Shown one piece after another: positions 55,515 through 57,127 of a stretch of DNA of 57,127 nt. The stretch spans positions 1 to 57,127 of the forward strand of contig CAYTTR010000015.1 of assembly GCA_964440805.1 (NCBI GenBank). Direction: 5' to 3'. A program made the position numbers and the translations under genes. The number at the start of each line of letters is the position of its first letter. Position 1 is the first letter of the stretch. The notes below the pieces were generated by a model, which made no database searches, was not told the origin of the DNA, and saw nothing but the letters and a program-made list of their open reading frames with translations. Origin of the DNA: CAYTTR01 sp964440805 (GTDB lineage Bacteria; Acidobacteriota; Aminicenantia; Aminicenantales; Aminicenantaceae).

Positions 55515-56747
55515 TTATTTTTTTTGCCTGAGCTCTTCAGCCATGTGTCTAATTTCATTTAAATCTTGCTGCATTTCACTCCAGCCGTACCAGAGGGCAT
55601 AGTCAGGATTGGCGTGAAAAGTTCCTTGAAAAGTCCGCATTCTGTGTTTTAGAAACATGACAAAAAGCCTTTGCTCTACAGGAGTGGGGGCATCATGAAA
55701 AGTAAGGAGATCGGGGTAAGGATAAGAGTAGTTTTCCGGTTTTTTCAAAATTCCGTCTCGGTAAAGTAAGGCAACTATCCTTATGGCTTCGGCCATTAGG
55801 TGATCAGCCGCCTTTATCATCTCGTCCCCTTTTTCCAATTGTTCCCGGGCAAAGCGGAGTGAATGACAGTCATTACATGTCCTGAGCATTTTTTCTCTTT
55901 CTTTTTGCCATTCTTCCTCAGTCAGCCGGGCCACTTTGGCTCCTTTTACTACTTCCAGCCTTGCTGTAGGTTGTCCTTTAGGGTCGAGAACTCCCAGCCC
56001 TTTAAGAATAGTTTCTCTATCTGAAGCCCATTTATTGTCCTCCGGCATAGGCAGGCGGACCGCTAAAAATCCCCAGCCCGTCATAACCTCGTGGTTGCCT
56101 TCCTGCATATGGCATGTTTGGCAGGTGGGAGCTGCTGCTGATTCAGGTAGAATCCCTAATTGTTTAAGTAAATAGCGAACCCCATGTTTAGAGGATGAAT
56201 ACATTTCCCACTGGGGATGATCAAAACCCATATGGCATGTCTGACAGGCTTGGGGCTCGCGGGCTTCATTTCGTGAAAATGCATGACGGGTATGACAGGC
56301 ATCACAGGAAGCGGTTCCGAAACCGGCACTTTTCTCTTTTAGCTCTTCAATCTCGGCTTCTGTCTTTAATCCGATTTTATGGCATCCACCGCATCCCTTC
56401 ATTCCTTCCATTAAAGCCATAGGCTGCCAATGAGCCGTGGGCATAGCCTTCATGGCAGACCAGGCAAAAGCATGTTTTCCCTGCTTGAATTCGGCCACTC
56501 TCTCTTCATGACAGAGAGCACAGGTTTGAGGAGTTGGAATCAGGGCTTTGTCTATATCATAGGCGTCTTTATGAAGATCTCCGTGACAGACAGCACAGTC
56601 AACATCATTCTGGCTGTGGAGACTTAGATTCCAGTCAGAAACAATATTGGGAGTAGCTTCTTTATGGCAAGTAATACATTCCTGGGACAGGACTAAATTT
56701 GAGATGATTAAAAACAAAAAACAAATTAGTGTGAACTTTTTTCCCAT
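55515..56747 (-). CDS. Octahaem cytochrome c of the hydroxylamine oxidoreductase (HAO)-like family
   Basis: A 410-residue exported protein, starting at ATG 56747 because GGAGGG lies just upstream; a longer reading from 56810 is less likely. Sec signal, then eight CXXCH sites: CITCH, CAVCH, CALCH, CGGCH, CDACH, CQTCH, CQTCH, CNDCH. The spacing, the run CDACHTRHAF, CQTCHM twice and the C-terminal RMRTFQGTFHANPDY are HAO-like. Known members oxidise hydroxylamine or hydrazine, or in the epsilonproteobacterial form reduce nitrite or hydroxylamine. Whether the cross-linking Tyr of the P460 haem is present cannot be judged by eye. Its neighbours (System II factors, bc-type complex, c554) suggest an electron-accepting, quinol-linked role. 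Confidence 0.85.
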   Translation of the reverse strand: MGKKFTLICFLFLIISNLVLSQECITCHKEATPNIVSDWNLSLHSQNDVDCAVCHGDLHKDAYDIDKALIPTPQTCALCHEERVAEFKQGKHAFAWSAMKAMPTAHWQPMALMEGMKGCGGCHKIGLKTEAEIEELKEKSAGFGTASCDACHTRHAFSRNEAREPQACQTCHMGFDHPQWEMYSSSKHGVRYLLKQLGILPESAAAPTCQTCHMQEGNHEVMTGWGFLAVRLPMPEDNKWASDRETILKGLGVLDPKGQPTARLEVVKGAKVARLTEEEWQKEREKMLRTCNDCHSLRFAREQLEKGDEMIKAADHLMAEAIRIVALLYRDGILKKPENYSYPYPDLLTFHDAPTPVEQRLFVMFLKHRMRTFQGTFHANPDYALWYGWSEMQQDLNEIRHMAEELRQKK

Positions 56748-56810
56748 GAATCCCTCCATCTGTTTGTCCCCATATGTTAGATAAAAAAAAATTTTTTTGC
56801 AAATTAACAA

Positions 56811-56991
56811 TTAAAATGGAAAGCATCTTCAAAACCGTGATAAGAGAAAGAGATTATATCCATGGCGGGCTTGCCACCCACGAACAATGAAAATAATCAT
56901 TTAGCACCACCAAGGACATCAATTACTTTTCTCGCCTTTCTCGCTCGTTTCGCATAATCTAAATTTAAATATCGGATTCTCTCAACCAAAT
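56811..56991. other. Intergenic stretch at window end
   Basis: AT-rich DNA upstream of the octahaem gene, presumably with its promoter, though no convincing -35/-10 pair was found. A short inverted repeat GTGGCGGGCTTGCCACCCAC-like hairpin (GGCGGGCTTGCCACC) lies at about 56860-56878. No gene is evident. Confidence 0.3.
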
Positions 56992-57066
56992 AGACTAAAT
57001 AGACTGAACAGACCGAATAGACTAAATAGACTGAACAGACCGAATAGACTTTTTTTATTTTCGAAC
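56992..57066. repeat. 9-bp tandem repeat with 27-bp higher-order period
   Basis: Units AGACTAAAT, AGACTGAAC and AGACCGAAT run in that order twice exactly (56992-57018 and 57019-57045), then AGACT and TTTTTTTATTTTCGAAC. The second array of this family, with the same 3' flank, is at 42787-42840. A 68-codon minus-strand frame through it is low-complexity and not a credible gene. Confidence 0.8.
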
Positions 57067-57127
57067 TAAATTTTAGAGGTTGTCCCGAAGTGACGGGAAT
57101 CAAATCTGGATAAAGGTGCAGGGAAAT

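Noticed and set aside
56992..57050. CRISPR array
   Set aside because: Units are 9 bp with no spacers and no cas genes; it is a plain tandem repeat.
56897..57103. Minus-strand frame of 68 codons at the window end
   Set aside because: Most of it is the translated 9-bp tandem repeat (Val-Tyr-Ser-rich); no ribosome site or family features.

Overview
The window reads as a moderately AT-rich chromosome fragment from an anaerobic, Gram-negative (diderm) bacterium known from metagenomic assembly. Evidence for this is lipoprotein and Sec signal peptides, outer-membrane barrel-like proteins, a TonB-like protein, periplasmic multihaem cytochromes, ResB/CcsA (System II) cytochrome c maturation, and two 100-N scaffold gaps. 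An uncultured lineage near Acidobacteriota or Candidatus Aminicenantes would fit the gene mix, but that is a guess from style and not a measured placement. No rRNA, tRNA, CRISPR array or intact transposase gene was recognised.

Layout. 1-10.4 kb: two lipoprotein peptidases, an aminotransferase/ornithine cyclodeaminase-family pair, secreted and membrane proteins of unknown function, a broken chimeric response-regulator gene and an FAD reductase. 10.5-17.4 kb: a 14-repeat propeller histidine kinase with its receiver, then a WHy-domain protein, a glycosyltransferase, a nitroreductase and a Thi4-type thiazole synthase. 17.5-26.3 kb: a barrel protein, a B12-binding radical SAM enzyme, an unusual receiver-membrane-TonB protein, a TldD/TldE pair with a Tat signal on TldD, and TsaC/Sua5. 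26.3-29.7 kb: an ABC importer of the FecCD/BtuCDF class lying between two inverted, diverged copies of a repeat. 29.8-34.3 kb: sirtuin-LarC-FolE-MetG. 34.4-37.7 kb: MTA phosphorylase, sugar/nucleoside kinase and tryptophanase. 38-44 kb: QueA, YebC-RuvC-RuvA-RuvB and MnmA, interrupted by both scaffold gaps. 44-47.8 kb: a PAS/GAF histidine kinase, a YeiH-type transporter and a thiamine-binding-family protein.

The right end (47.85-56.75 kb) is the most distinctive part. Eight minus-strand genes encode an octahaem HAO-like protein, ResB, CcsA, an 18-haem membrane-anchored cytochrome, a Rieske protein, a fused cytochrome b, a nine-haem membrane-anchored cytochrome and a c554-like tetrahaem cytochrome. 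Together they look like a quinol-linked cytochrome bc-type complex with multihaem proteins in place of cytochrome c1, wired to a periplasmic multihaem nitrogen-oxide or related redox enzyme, with its own haem-attachment factors.

The intergenic DNA carries four families of dispersed repeats: the 1-56/8960-9030 pair, the 252-bp terminal-inverted-repeat element with its diverged copy, a 28-bp motif present three times, and a 9-bp tandem array present twice. Both scaffold gaps are flanked by identical sequence (12 bp and exactly 55 bp), so their 100-N length is very probably not real.
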